Source: Amycolatopsis sp. NBRC 101858 (GTDB taxonomy: Bacteria; Actinomycetota; Actinomycetes; Mycobacteriales; Pseudonocardiaceae). From it: DNA of 64,000 nucleotides. Every line of letters starts with the position of its first letter. Within the stretch, counting starts at the first letter, position 1. Below are positions 34,870 through 43,611 of this stretch, piece after piece. The position numbers and the translations under genes are program-made. The notes beneath the pieces were generated by a model, which saw only the letters and a program-made list of their open reading frames with translations, did not search any database and was not told the origin of the DNA. Where the stretch lies: the NCBI RefSeq assembly GCF_030269325.1, contig NZ_BSTD01000002.1, forward strand, positions 1,364,001-1,428,000, written 5' to 3'.

Positions 34870-37140
34870 TCAGTGCGGCCGGGAGAGATCACCGGGGGTG
34901 AAGGCCTTGACCGTGTCGGTGACGGGCTTGTCGAGCTCGGTCTTGTGCTCGGCCGGGTAGACCCAGCGCAGCCCGGCCGTCGAACCGGCTCCGAGGGACG
35001 CGCGCTCGTAGAAGATCCGCCCGTCGCCCAGGTAGCCGGACACCGCGTAGCCCTCGCTGTCGGCGGTGCGGAAGGTCACCCGGCCGCCGTCCCCCTCCGT
35101 CGAGGCGACGAGCTGGGCCAGCTGGTCCGCCGGACGGCGGCCGCCCGCGTTGGTTCCCCACACCGTCAGCGTCGCGCCGAGGTCGTCGCGGGAGAACCGC
35201 ATCCCCTCGCCGTCCTCCGGGACCCACGAGGACGCCGTGTAGCCCGGCGGCACCTGCGTGGTGAACCCGAAGCGGGAGTTCGTGTAGGTCGTCCCGGCAC
35301 CCGGCCGGCCCGACGTCGGCGGCGGCGTCGAGGAGGGTGCCGACGACGCGGCCGGCGCCGTCCGGCCCAGCATCGTCCGGAACTTAGGCTGCAGGAGGTC
35401 GTCGAGCTCGTCGTACGGCAGCACCACGACCTCCTTCCCCGCCGCCGACGCGCAGCCGAGCTCGTACCAGAGGATTTCGAACTCGGCCCCGGCCGTGGTG
35501 AACCCGAACGTCGCGGCCGGCACGTGGTCACCACCACCGGGCCGGTCCGCGGCGTCCATCGTGACCTGCCGCTCCGAGTCCCCGACCACCGTCGGCACGG
35601 TGCAGAAACCGCTCCTCGTGTGCGGCGCCAGCCGCTGAGTCAGCGTCCGCATGCCGGCGGCCGTCAGGATCTCGGGGCGGAACACGTCCCGGGGCCCCAG
35701 CACCCGCCCGGTGGTGAGGTCGACGGAGAGCGCTTCGGGGAACCGCCACGTGGTGTGCCCCAGCACGTCCGAGTCGAGATCGTGTTCGTAGTGCACGGAA
35801 AGCAGGCTCGGCTTCTGCAGCAGGACCCGCGCGGACGAGCGCATCGCGGGGGTTTCGCCCGCCGCCCGGATCTGCTCGAGCGTGCTCGGCACGGCGACCC
35901 CGTCCCGCACCGACTTCAGCCGCTTGTCGATCGGCGCCCGCAACGCGTCGTTGACCCGTTGCCGGACCGCGGCGTCCGCACCGCCGGACACCTGCGGGTA
36001 CTGGAGCTCGTAGCTGACCGGCAGGGCCGGGTCGCGCCCGGACAGGGTCTGCACGGCCACCGACAGCGCCGCCGGCGGCGCGGGCGGGTCCTCTCCGTGC
36101 GGGAAGATCGCGAGCCCGCCGGCGACCAGCCCGCCGGCGATCGCGACCGCGGCGGCGATCTTGCCCACCATCGCCGCGGTCACCCCCGTGCCGGTGCCCG
36201 CGGCCGTGACGCCGGCCCCGGCGCCGGCCGCCGCGACCGGCGCGGCCGCCGTGCCGGCGGCCGTCAGGAGCGCCAGCGGGGTCAGCGCCGTCAACGCCGC
36301 GGCCGAGGTGGCCAGCCGCTTCCAGCCGCGCTTCTCCCAGTGCTTCCCGTAGGCCTCGCGGGCGACGGCTTCCAGCTCGGTCACGAAGGCGTCCGCCGTC
36401 GCCGGGCGCCACGCCGGGTCCTTCGCCATGCCCCGCGCGATCAGCGGGCGCAGCGGCTCGGGCACCGCTTCCAGGGGCACCGGCGCGGTCCCGTGCAGGG
36501 CGCGCAGCTGCTCGCTCGTGTCCGCCTCGAACGGCCGCTGCCCGGTGACGCACTGGTAGAACACGCACGTGGCCGCGTACACGTCGGTGGCGGGCCGGCC
36601 GGGCTGACCGGCCCACTGTTCCGGGGCCATGTAGGCGGGCGAACCGGCGGTCAGCCCGTTGTGTCCGTCCAAAGTGGCCAGTCCGAAGTCGACCAGCTTC
36701 GACTCGCCTTCCCGCGACACCAGCACGTTCCCCGGCTTGTAGTCCCGGTGCACCACGCCGGCCGCGTGCGCGTCGGCGAGGCCGAGCAGCGAGCCCTTCA
36801 GGATCGCCAGCGCCGCCTCGGGCACCAGGACGTTCTCCGCCGCCAGCAGGGCGCGCAGCGACACGCCGGGCACCGCCTCCATGACGAGCGCGGCACCCTG
36901 CGGCGTCTCGACGAAGTCGAAGAGCCGGACGACGTGCGGGCTCCGCACCCCCGACAGCAGCCACGCCTCCTGCCGGAACCCGGCCACGATCCGCGCGTCG
37001 GCGAGGAAGTCCGCGCGCAGGTACTTGATCGCCGCCATCTTCCCCGTGGCTTCGTGCTTGGCCAGCACGACCCGCCCGAAACCGCCGGTGCCGAGCACGT
37101 CCACTTCGGCGTACCCGGGCACGTTCCAGGTGTCGTTCAT
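34870..37140 (-). CDS. Receptor-type Ser/Thr protein kinase with extracytoplasmic domain
   Basis: I use ATG 37140 (MNDTWNVPGY), which places the P-loop LGTGGFGRVV near residue 14 as is normal; the longer frame only adds low-complexity sequence. The 756-aa protein has the kinase domain (about 8-265): Lys in AAIKYLR, HRDYKPGN, DFGLA and APEQ. One or more transmembrane helices lie at about 285-355 (long Ala/Gly/Val stretches). The extracytoplasmic part of about 390 residues resembles DUF3298/RsiV-like sensor regions, then a Ser/Pro/Thr linker (SSAPSSTPPPTSGRPG) and a final beta-rich domain with FTTQVPPGYTAS. It would phosphorylate cytoplasmic targets in response to an external cue. It is divergent from a lipoprotein gene that may act with it. 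Confidence 0.92.
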   Translation of the reverse strand: MNDTWNVPGYAEVDVLGTGGFGRVVLAKHEATGKMAAIKYLRADFLADARIVAGFRQEAWLLSGVRSPHVVRLFDFVETPQGAALVMEAVPGVSLRALLAAENVLVPEAALAILKGSLLGLADAHAAGVVHRDYKPGNVLVSREGESKLVDFGLATLDGHNGLTAGSPAYMAPEQWAGQPGRPATDVYAATCVFYQCVTGQRPFEADTSEQLRALHGTAPVPLEAVPEPLRPLIARGMAKDPAWRPATADAFVTELEAVAREAYGKHWEKRGWKRLATSAAALTALTPLALLTAAGTAAAPVAAAGAGAGVTAAGTGTGVTAAMVGKIAAAVAIAGGLVAGGLAIFPHGEDPPAPPAALSVAVQTLSGRDPALPVSYELQYPQVSGGADAAVRQRVNDALRAPIDKRLKSVRDGVAVPSTLEQIRAAGETPAMRSSARVLLQKPSLLSVHYEHDLDSDVLGHTTWRFPEALSVDLTTGRVLGPRDVFRPEILTAAGMRTLTQRLAPHTRSGFCTVPTVVGDSERQVTMDAADRPGGGDHVPAATFGFTTAGAEFEILWYELGCASAAGKEVVVLPYDELDDLLQPKFRTMLGRTAPAASSAPSSTPPPTSGRPGAGTTYTNSRFGFTTQVPPGYTASSWVPEDGEGMRFSRDDLGATLTVWGTNAGGRRPADQLAQLVASTEGDGGRVTFRTADSEGYAVSGYLGDGRIFYERASLGAGSTAGLRWVYPAEHKTELDKPVTDTVKAFTPGDLSRPH

Positions 37141-37341
37141 CCCCGCCGGTTTCCCCTCACCCGAGCCTTGCTTCGCGGAGGACATCCGACCACGATCCGC
37201 CGGGCGCCACCACCCGGAAGTGGCACCCGGTCCGGGACAGTGGCCGGTTCCGGCCATCCCGGAGCCGAGGTCCCGGGATCACCCCACCGTGGCCGCCGTC
37301 GCCGCTTATGCTGCCCCGGTTCCCGACTCGAAGGGTGTTCC

Positions 37342-37875
37342 GTGTCCGCTCGCGCACTACCGTTCCTGACCACGGGCGTGCTCGCCCTGGTGCTCGCCGG
37401 CTGTTCGGGCGGGGTGACCGGCTCCGCGGCACCGGCGCCGCCGGGCACCGCCACACCGCCGACCTCCGCCGCGCCGGCCTCGGCCCCCTCGACGACGCAG
37501 CAACCCGCGACCACGTCACGAGCCACCCCGGCGAAGCCTGCCGGCGCGGTCGAGCGGTACGAAGCCTACTTGCACGCCGTGGGCGAGGAAGACGTCACGA
37601 CGGCCTGCGAGATCGCCGCGCCCGCCGCCGAGAAGGCGGAAGACGAAGGCTTCGGGCCGTGCGAGAAGACACTTCCGATCAGCTTCGCGATGTTCTCCGC
37701 CGGGCAGCGGAAAGCACTGCTGAGCGCCACCGTCGACCGGGGTCGCGTCACCGAGGGCCCGACGAGGGTCGACATCCCCGCCAAGGCGGTGCAGGCCGGC
37801 GTCAAGTTCACCAGCAGCGACCTGGGCGACGCCGTCCTGGAGCTGCGCGGCGGCAAGTGGTACATCACCGACTGA
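37342..37875 (+). CDS. Secreted lipoprotein, unknown function
   Basis: GTG 37342 encodes 177 aa with a lipoprotein signal peptide ending in the lipobox LAGC (Cys about residue 20). A Ala/Pro/Thr/Ser-rich tether follows (about 22-60), then a compact domain with two cysteines (TTACEIA and FGPCEKT, about 82 and 99) and a C-terminal beta-hairpin DAVLELRGGKWYITD typical of small NTF2-like or DUF4878-type domains. It should be anchored to the outer face of the membrane. It is divergent from the receptor kinase gene by 201 bp and may be a partner. Its 3' end converges on the helicase gene. Confidence 0.8.
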   Translation: MSARALPFLTTGVLALVLAGCSGGVTGSAAPAPPGTATPPTSAAPASAPSTTQQPATTSRATPAKPAGAVERYEAYLHAVGEEDVTTACEIAAPAAEKAEDEGFGPCEKTLPISFAMFSAGQRKALLSATVDRGRVTEGPTRVDIPAKAVQAGVKFTSSDLGDAVLELRGGKWYITD

Positions 37876-37877
37876 CG

Positions 37878-37898
37878 GACCGTCCTCATCGGACGGTC
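37878..37898. terminator. Short stem-loop at the convergent gene ends
   Basis: GACCGTCC (37878-37885) pairs with GGACGGTC (37891-37898) around TCATC. It follows the lipoprotein stop and overlaps the last codons of the opposing nuclease-helicase gene. Confidence 0.55.
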
Positions 37899-40800
37899 GT
37901 GGAGATCCACGGCCGCGCGTCGGTCATCAGGCCGATCATGCCCGCCACGAGCCGCATCTCCTCCACCGTCCGGATGTCGGCCTCGACGAGCCGGGGCGAG
38001 CACACCAGGATCGCCAGCGCCTGCGCCCGGGACAGGGCCACGTTGAGCCGGTTGCGGGACAACAGGAAGTCCAGCCCGCGGGGCAGGTCGATCGCCGACG
38101 ACGACGTCATCGTGGTGATCACCACCGGCGCTTCCTGGCCCTGGAAGCGGTCGACCGTGCCCACCCGGACCCCCGGGAACCCCGCCTCGTCCAGTGCCCG
38201 GGTCACCGTCCGCGCCTGCAGGTTGTAGGGCGCCACGACGACGATGTCGGCGTCCCCGAGCGGCCGGGCCGGGCCGTGGTCCGTCCACATGCGACCGTGC
38301 AGGCCGGCCACGATCTCCGTGACGGCGGCGGCTTCCTCCACCGAGCGGGTCGTGTTGCCGTGGTGGTCGACCTCGGCCAGGTACAGCCCCGCGGCGATGC
38401 CGTCCAGGCCGCGGCCGGCGGCCGAGGGGTGGGCGTGCAGCCGGCCGGCGTAGGACAGGTTCGACACCGGCTCGCACACGGCCGGGTGCATGCGCCGCGT
38501 CTCGTCGAGGAAGTAGCCCAGCGACGCCGGCATGATGTCGGCCTCGCCGATCACGTGCCCCAGCGCCGACGCCTCCGCGCCCGCCGGGTGCGTGCCCTGC
38601 ACGACCTGGGGCAGCTGCTGCGGATCGCCCAGCAGCAGGACGTTCTTCGCGCACATCGACACCGCGAGCGCGTCGGCGAGGGCGAACTGGCCCGCCTCGT
38701 CGATGATCAGCAGGTCGAAGGGCTCCTCCCGGATCGCGGCGTTGGCGAACGTCCACGCCGTCCCGCCGACCAGGTGCCCGTCGGTGTGCTCTTCGCGCCA
38801 CTTCACCAGCGCCGGGTTGCTCTTCGGCTGCTCCCACGGCGCGGCCGGGTCCGGGGTCTTCTTCGCCCGCTTGGCGCACGGCAGGTCCGGCGCGCTCTTC
38901 TTCGCCGCGCTCAGCACGTTTTCGACGGCCTTGTGGCTCGTGGAGGTGACCGCGACGGTCCGCCCCGCGCGCACGAGCCGGGCGATCAGCTTGCCCGCGA
39001 GGTAGGTCTTGCCCGCCCCCGGCGGTCCCTGCACCGCGAGCGCGGACCCGTCGAGCTCCTCGACCGCGTCGATCACCGTGGCGACCAGGTCCTCCCCCGG
39101 TTCCGGCAGCGCGGCGCCCAGGCGCAGCCGCGGCGCGGTCCGGCGGAGCAGGTCGACGCCGGGATGCCGCGGCAGCTCCGGGAGCGCGTCGACGACCAGG
39201 CGGGCGAGGTCGGCGACCGCCTCGTCCTTCGGCGAGGGCCGCACCGGGCTGCCGGGCAGCACCGCGACCGGCCGGTCCGCGGTGGTGGCGTCCGGCGGGC
39301 TGCTCTCCTCCAGCGTCAGCTCCACGGCGGAGGCGGCGACGACCTTGGCGTCCCGCGCGGTGGCGCCGTAGCGCAGCCGCACTTCGTCACCCGGGGTGAA
39401 CGGGTGCGGCCGGTCCGGGTCGCACGCGACGAGCAGGGTCCGCTTCGCGGTGCGGACCCGCCCGGCGGGTGGCACCCACTCCCCCGCTTCGAGCGACACC
39501 GGCACCGCGCACGCGGTGTCGATCTCCAGGTCGCCGAGCGGAGCGGCGAGCCGGCGGAAGTACTCCCACCACGCGGGGTTCGTCTCCCGGCGGTGGTAGC
39601 CGACCGACGCCGCGAGCAGCGCGCGGGCCCGCTCGTCGCCGGTGAAGTCGCCCGGATCGTCCGGCAGCCCGTCGAGCAGCGGGTCGACCAGCGCGGCCAG
39701 CTGCGCGGCGCGTTCGGCGCGGCGCTCGGCGGCGACGTCCTCCTCGGCCGCGCGCAGCAGCGCGTCCTCGGCGGACTCTTCCGCCGGCACCGGCACGTCG
39801 ATCCCCGCGTCGGCCCGGACCTGGTGGAGGAACTCGAACAGCCGCAGGGCCGCAACGCAGTCGTACTCGGTGTTTTCGCCGATGCCGCGCAGGACCTCGG
39901 CCGCCCGCTCCGGCTCCCCCGAGCGCGCGAACGCCAGGTACTCCTCGTACGCCTCGACATCCGACAGCACGGCCTTCGTGCCGCCGTCGCGGGCGCCGGG
40001 CTGGAAGAGCGGCTCGAGGTGCCGGATCGAGTACGACCGCTGCGACACGCGCATCGCCTTGCGCACCACCGCGTGCAGGTCCACGACCGCCCCGCTGCGC
40101 AGCAGGTGGTCGACGGTCTCCTCCCGGGTGCCGTGCACCGCCGCGAGCCGCTTGATCGCGGTGACCTCGTAGGGCGCGTAGTGGTAGACGTGCGACCCGG
40201 GGTGCTCCTCGACCCGCGCCGCGGCGAAGTCGACGAACTCCTCGAACGCCCGCTTCTCCTCGGCCCGGGTGTGCGCCCAGAACGGCGTGAACCGCCGGTC
40301 GTCCTGCGCGGTGAGCGCGCCGAAGAGGTACTCGAGCCCTTCGCCCGACAACGCGTGCGGATCACCCGCCAGATCGAGGAATACGTCCCCGGGCGCGGGG
40401 GCGGGCAGCTCGGCGAGCACCCCGGGCTCGACGACCTCGTAGGCGACCTCGCCGGTGGCGTCCTGCCGGACCTGGAGCGCGGCCTGCGCGCGCAGGGTCT
40501 CGAACGCCGTGACGGACAGGTCGCGCGGCCGGTCGCCCGGCACGGCCGCGGCCAGCGCGTCGATCGAGCCCAGCCCGGCGGCCGCCAGCTTGCGGCGCTG
40601 GTCGCCGCGCATCCCGGCCACGAGCGACAGATCGCGGTCGGCTTCGCGGGCCGTGGCGCAGTGCTGGGCGAAGCGGCAGCCGGCGCACGCGGGGCGTTCG
40701 TCGGCCCACAGCCGGGCCGGCAGCTCCGGCGCCCGGCCGCGCAGCCGCGCCCGGAGGCGGTTCACCACGGGCAGGAAGTCTTCGACCCGCAACGTCCGGG

Positions 40801-41278
40801 TGCTGCCGTCGCCGAGGCCCAGGTGCAGGTGGGGCCCGGCCGGCCAGCCGGCCCGCCGCACCGCGTCGGCGCAGGCGGTCAGCTCCACCACCGCGGCGGG
40901 CTTCGCCTGCCGGGCCGGCTTCGCGCCGTAGACCTCGTAGCGGCCTTCGCCGTCCCGGACCAGGAAGTCCGCGCACGCCGTGAACTCGCCGTCGCCGACG
41001 ACGGCCCGGTGGATCACCGGCACCCCCGCCCGCACCGCCTTCTCGGTGGCCTTCGCGGCCGCCACCGGATCCCGGACGTCGATCACGACCACGTCGCGCC
41101 CTTCGCGGCGGAACCGGGCGAGCAGCGCCGCCACGGCCGCGCGGCCCCGCCGCACCTCCGGCTGGTCGGGCCCGGGACCGGGCCGCGGCGCCCCCGGCAG
41201 GCCCGCGGCCAGCGCCTGGTTCAGCACGCTGCGGTGTTCGCATTCGAGCAGGTCGGCGAGATCGGCTGGGGTGTCCAT
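37886..41278 (-). CDS. TM0106-type RecB-like nuclease fused to an SF1 (DNA2/UPF1-like) helicase
   Basis: ATG 41278 (MDTPADLADLLECEHRSVL) gives 1130 aa. The N-terminal part (about 1-430) matches the TM0106 RecB-like nuclease family: an Fe-S/zinc-type cysteine group ACAGCRFAQHC (about 211-221) and a C-terminal RNase H-like segment FLDLAGDPHALSGEGLEYLFG (partly quoted). The second half is an SF1B helicase: Walker A QGPPGAGKTYLAGK (about 717-730), Walker B LLIIDEAGQ, GDPQQLPQV, ETRRMHPAV and VDRFQGQEAPVV. It should act on DNA or RNA ends in the cytoplasm. Role is not established; repair, recombination or defence are all possible. It is monocistronic. Confidence 0.88.
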   Translation of the reverse strand: MDTPADLADLLECEHRSVLNQALAAGLPGAPRPGPGPDQPEVRRGRAAVAALLARFRREGRDVVVIDVRDPVAAAKATEKAVRAGVPVIHRAVVGDGEFTACADFLVRDGEGRYEVYGAKPARQAKPAAVVELTACADAVRRAGWPAGPHLHLGLGDGSTRTLRVEDFLPVVNRLRARLRGRAPELPARLWADERPACAGCRFAQHCATAREADRDLSLVAGMRGDQRRKLAAAGLGSIDALAAAVPGDRPRDLSVTAFETLRAQAALQVRQDATGEVAYEVVEPGVLAELPAPAPGDVFLDLAGDPHALSGEGLEYLFGALTAQDDRRFTPFWAHTRAEEKRAFEEFVDFAAARVEEHPGSHVYHYAPYEVTAIKRLAAVHGTREETVDHLLRSGAVVDLHAVVRKAMRVSQRSYSIRHLEPLFQPGARDGGTKAVLSDVEAYEEYLAFARSGEPERAAEVLRGIGENTEYDCVAALRLFEFLHQVRADAGIDVPVPAEESAEDALLRAAEEDVAAERRAERAAQLAALVDPLLDGLPDDPGDFTGDERARALLAASVGYHRRETNPAWWEYFRRLAAPLGDLEIDTACAVPVSLEAGEWVPPAGRVRTAKRTLLVACDPDRPHPFTPGDEVRLRYGATARDAKVVAASAVELTLEESSPPDATTADRPVAVLPGSPVRPSPKDEAVADLARLVVDALPELPRHPGVDLLRRTAPRLRLGAALPEPGEDLVATVIDAVEELDGSALAVQGPPGAGKTYLAGKLIARLVRAGRTVAVTSTSHKAVENVLSAAKKSAPDLPCAKRAKKTPDPAAPWEQPKSNPALVKWREEHTDGHLVGGTAWTFANAAIREEPFDLLIIDEAGQFALADALAVSMCAKNVLLLGDPQQLPQVVQGTHPAGAEASALGHVIGEADIMPASLGYFLDETRRMHPAVCEPVSNLSYAGRLHAHPSAAGRGLDGIAAGLYLAEVDHHGNTTRSVEEAAAVTEIVAGLHGRMWTDHGPARPLGDADIVVVAPYNLQARTVTRALDEAGFPGVRVGTVDRFQGQEAPVVITTMTSSSAIDLPRGLDFLLSRNRLNVALSRAQALAILVCSPRLVEADIRTVEEMRLVAGMIGLMTDARPWISTTVR

Positions 41279-41446
41279 CGCCGCGGAGTCTGACACGGGC
41301 GGTGACCCCGGCCGGAGCACCCCGCACCCGACACGCCGACCGCCGGAGGGCACCGGCCAGCCGAAGTCTCGAGGCGGCGACACCGGCGGCCGGCCGGGCG
41401 GCGAACCGCGGCCGGGGCCGTAACCGGCGTCGGCCGGCCCGCGGCA

Positions 41447-41556
41447 GCGACCGCAGCGCAGGTGGGCGCCTATCCGTTCCCGCAACAGCCGCGCGGCAAC
41501 CCCGGCGCCGGCCGGCCGGCGGCGACCGCAGCGCAGGTGGGCGCGTGTCCGTTCCC
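41447..41556. repeat. Pair of 35-bp direct repeats, 75 bp apart
   Basis: The block at 41447-41481 (starting GCGACCGCAGCGCAGGTGGG) recurs at 41522-41556 with two mismatches. Both end TCCGTTCCC. The pair lies upstream of the HTH-lysozyme-like gene and could be regulator sites or the trace of a tandem duplication. Confidence 0.75.
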
Positions 41557-41673
41557 CCAACGGCCCCGGCCCCGGTTCGCCGGGAACGGCCGGAACCGTT
41601 GGTGTGACGGCGAGGTGCCACCACCTGGCCGGGTGCAGACCGCCGGGTGGCGCAATCCGTCGGTTTCCGCCCG

Positions 41674-41714
41674 GCATCCGGCCGGACGGTGTTAGTTTCC
41701 GTCCGGCCGGATGC
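41674..41714. promoter_or_regulatory. Perfect 16-bp inverted repeat flanking a -10-like box
   Basis: GCATCCGGCCGGACGG (41674-41689) is repeated in exact inversion at 41699-41714. The nine-base spacer TGTTAGTTT contains TAGTTT (41693-41698), a plausible -10 box. The arms would bracket RNA polymerase, as expected of an operator for the HTH protein encoded 20 bp downstream, or would form an mRNA hairpin. Confidence 0.65.
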
Positions 41715-41734
41715 TGCCCGAGCGAGGTGTAACA

Positions 41735-42712
41735 GTGACCGTGACATTGCACGCGGACAAGTTCGCCGCCTACCTGCGCATGTTGAAGGACCGCAGCGGG
41801 CAGGGCTACGAACGGCTCGGCCGGCAGGCCGGGGCCAGCGGCTCCAGCCTGCACCGGTACTGCTCGGGCAAGAGCGTGCCCGCCGACTACCGCGTGGTCC
41901 ACTCGTTCGCCAAGGTCTGCGGCGCGTCCGCGGAGGAACTGCGCGAACTGCACCAGCTGTGGGCGCTGGCGGACGCGGCCCGGGACGACGGGGTGCCGTC
42001 GGAGCACGCCGAGCCGCCGGCGGCCGGCGCGGACGTCGCGCCGCGGCGGCGCAGGCGCGCGTACGCGGCGGTGGCCGTCGCGATCGCGGTGCTGCTGGCC
42101 GGTGGCCTGGTCTGGGTCACCGCCGACGGGTCCGAACCGGCTCCCGGCCGCTACGCCGACCGGATGCTGTTCTCCGCGGCGTGCCGGCCGCCGGTGAGCA
42201 TGGGCCAGCACGACGAGTGCGTCACCGAGGTGCAGAACCTGCTGGTCTCGGCCCAGGGCCGGCTTTCGGTCGACGGCTCGTTCGGTCCGGAGACACTGCG
42301 CCGGGTCACCGCGTTCCAGGTGCTGGCCGGGCTGCCCGCGCGCGGCGTCGTCGACGAGGCCACCAAGACCGCGCTGTACGACCACCGGACCAGCCTCGCG
42401 GGCTGGTCGGCGGCCATGGTGGAGCAGCGGGTCCGGGCCGTGTTCACCGAGGCGCCGGACACCGCGGTCGCGATCGCCCGCTGCGCGTCGTTCCTCGATC
42501 CGCTGTGGGTGCTGCCGAACACGAACGGCAGCCGCAACTGGGGGATCTTCCAGATCTCCGACGCCCGCCTGCTGGACCTGGGCGGCACGCCGCGCCAGGC
42601 GTTCGACCCGGTCTGGAACATCGACGCGGCGCACCGCCTGTGGAGCGCCCACCACGACTTCCACGACTGGCCGTCCTGCTCGGCGGCTCTGCAGAACCCG
42701 CAGGCGCACTGA
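41735..42712 (+). CDS. Transmembrane HTH regulator with peptidoglycan-binding and lysozyme-like domains
   Basis: GTG 41735 is chosen because GAGG lies about eight bases upstream; the ATG at 41711 sits inside the inverted repeat. The 325-aa protein has an XRE-type HTH (about 3-75: FAAYLRMLKDRSGQGYERLG; SGSSLHRYCSGKSVPADYRV), a basic RRRRRAY stop-transfer, and one membrane helix (AVAVAIAVLLAGGLVWV, about 110-127). A PG_binding_1 domain follows (about 145-205: DECVTEVQNLL; LSVDGSFGPETLRRVTAFQ), then a transglycosylase/lysozyme-like region (about 225-320: CASFLDPLWVLPNTNGSRN, WGIFQISD). The lysozyme-like part lacks an evident catalytic Glu. The layout suggests a one-component sensor reading the wall outside and DNA inside. 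Confidence 0.8.
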   Translation: MTVTLHADKFAAYLRMLKDRSGQGYERLGRQAGASGSSLHRYCSGKSVPADYRVVHSFAKVCGASAEELRELHQLWALADAARDDGVPSEHAEPPAAGADVAPRRRRRAYAAVAVAIAVLLAGGLVWVTADGSEPAPGRYADRMLFSAACRPPVSMGQHDECVTEVQNLLVSAQGRLSVDGSFGPETLRRVTAFQVLAGLPARGVVDEATKTALYDHRTSLAGWSAAMVEQRVRAVFTEAPDTAVAIARCASFLDPLWVLPNTNGSRNWGIFQISDARLLDLGGTPRQAFDPVWNIDAAHRLWSAHHDFHDWPSCSAALQNPQAH

Positions 42713-42723
42713 GCGCCGACAGG

Positions 42724-42830
42724 GCGGAACCCGCGCCCTCCGCGAGGGGCGGCCCGGGAAACGGGCCGGAGGGTGCGGGTTCCGCGGCACGCTGACGCCG
42801 GAAACCCCCGAGGGCGGGGTTTCCGGCGTC
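42724..42830. terminator. Two consecutive strong stem-loops between convergent genes
   Basis: The first is a long hairpin in which GCGGAACCCGC (42724-42734) pairs with 42775-42785 and CCCTCC with GGAGGG inside. The second has a perfect 15-bp stem, GACGCCGGAAACCCC (42794-42808) with 42816-42830, and a seven-base loop. Both lie between the HTH gene and the opposing M15 peptidase gene. Confidence 0.85.
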
Positions 42831-42847
42831 AGACCCCCAGTCGCCGG

Positions 42848-43588
42848 TCAGACCGTGCCGTTCTCCCACCACCACGCGCGGCCGAGGTCGGCCCGGCTGT
42901 CCACGTGCTGGTGGTCGGTGTTGTAGGTCTCCAGGCCGGAGAACCCGCTGGTCTCGGCCTTCTGGTAGACCGTCTTGTTGGCCACGCCCGGCACGTCCAG
43001 GTCGGCCGCGGTGCCGTACATGTGCATGCTGTCGCTGGCGCCGCCGATCTCCGCGTTGTGCGCGATGCTGCGGAACCCGGAGTTCACCGTGATCGGCTTG
43101 TTCCCGAGCTTCTTGCGCACCGCCTCGAGCTTGTACATGCAGCGGCGGGCGTTCTCCTTGGCGGTGGCCGCGCTGACCTTGCCGCCGTTGAAGGTGCCGC
43201 TCACCCGGTCGGTGAACTCGCTGAAGTTGAAGTGCACGGTCGACCCGTCGCTCTGCTCCAGCGCGTTGAGCGCCGACTGGGTGGCCGGGCCGACCTGGCC
43301 GTCCGCGCCCAGGCCGTAGGCCGCCTGGAACCGGCGGACCGCCGCCGCCGTGCCGGGACCGAACTCGCCGTCGATCGAGACCCGGCTGTGGCTGGGGCTG
43401 TCGGCAGCCCAGCCCGCCACCCGGATCTGGAGCTCGGTGACGTCGGCGCCCGTGCTGCCCTCGGACAGGGTGCGGGACCACGGATAAGCCTGGGCGGTGC
43501 CCGAAAGCAGCAGCGGGGTGACCGCCGCGGTCGCGCCGAGCACCACCGCGCCGCGCAGTACCGTGCGGCGGCTCATGGGGAGTCTCAT
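42848..43588 (-). CDS. Tat-exported zinc D-Ala-D-Ala carboxypeptidase (peptidase M15) with PG-binding domain
   Basis: ATG 43588 after AAAGGACG gives 246 aa. The N-terminus SRRTVLRGAVVLGAT is a twin-arginine signal, with cleavage near SGTAQA. A PG_binding_1 domain follows (about 40-100: DVTELQIRVAGW; VSIDGEFGPGTAAAVRRFQ). The M15 catalytic part has SGFRSIAHN, HMYGTAADLDV (His and Asp zinc ligands, about 190-198) and DHQHVD (third ligand), as in the Streptomyces albus G enzyme. It would trim peptidoglycan stem peptides outside the cell. It lies upstream of a GH25 lysozyme gene on the same strand (23 bp apart from its stop to this start), so the pair are probably co-regulated. Confidence 0.92.
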   Translation of the reverse strand: MRLPMSRRTVLRGAVVLGATAAVTPLLLSGTAQAYPWSRTLSEGSTGADVTELQIRVAGWAADSPSHSRVSIDGEFGPGTAAAVRRFQAAYGLGADGQVGPATQSALNALEQSDGSTVHFNFSEFTDRVSGTFNGGKVSAATAKENARRCMYKLEAVRKKLGNKPITVNSGFRSIAHNAEIGGASDSMHMYGTAADLDVPGVANKTVYQKAETSGFSGLETYNTDHQHVDSRADLGRAWWWENGTV

Positions 43589-43611
43589 TCTCGTCCTTTC
43601 CTAGCGGGGAA

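Larger units (their letters stand above)
41279..41734. other. 455-bp gene-free region between divergent genes
   Basis: No gene is supported here although several frames are open by base composition. The region holds a 75-bp-spaced direct repeat (41447-41556) and the 16-bp inverted repeat at 41674-41714. The rest shows nothing I recognise. Confidence 0.6.

Noticed and set aside
41711..41734. ATG 41711 as start of the HTH fusion gene
   Set aside because: It lies inside the perfect inverted repeat and has no ribosome site; GTG 41735 has GAGG at a suitable distance.
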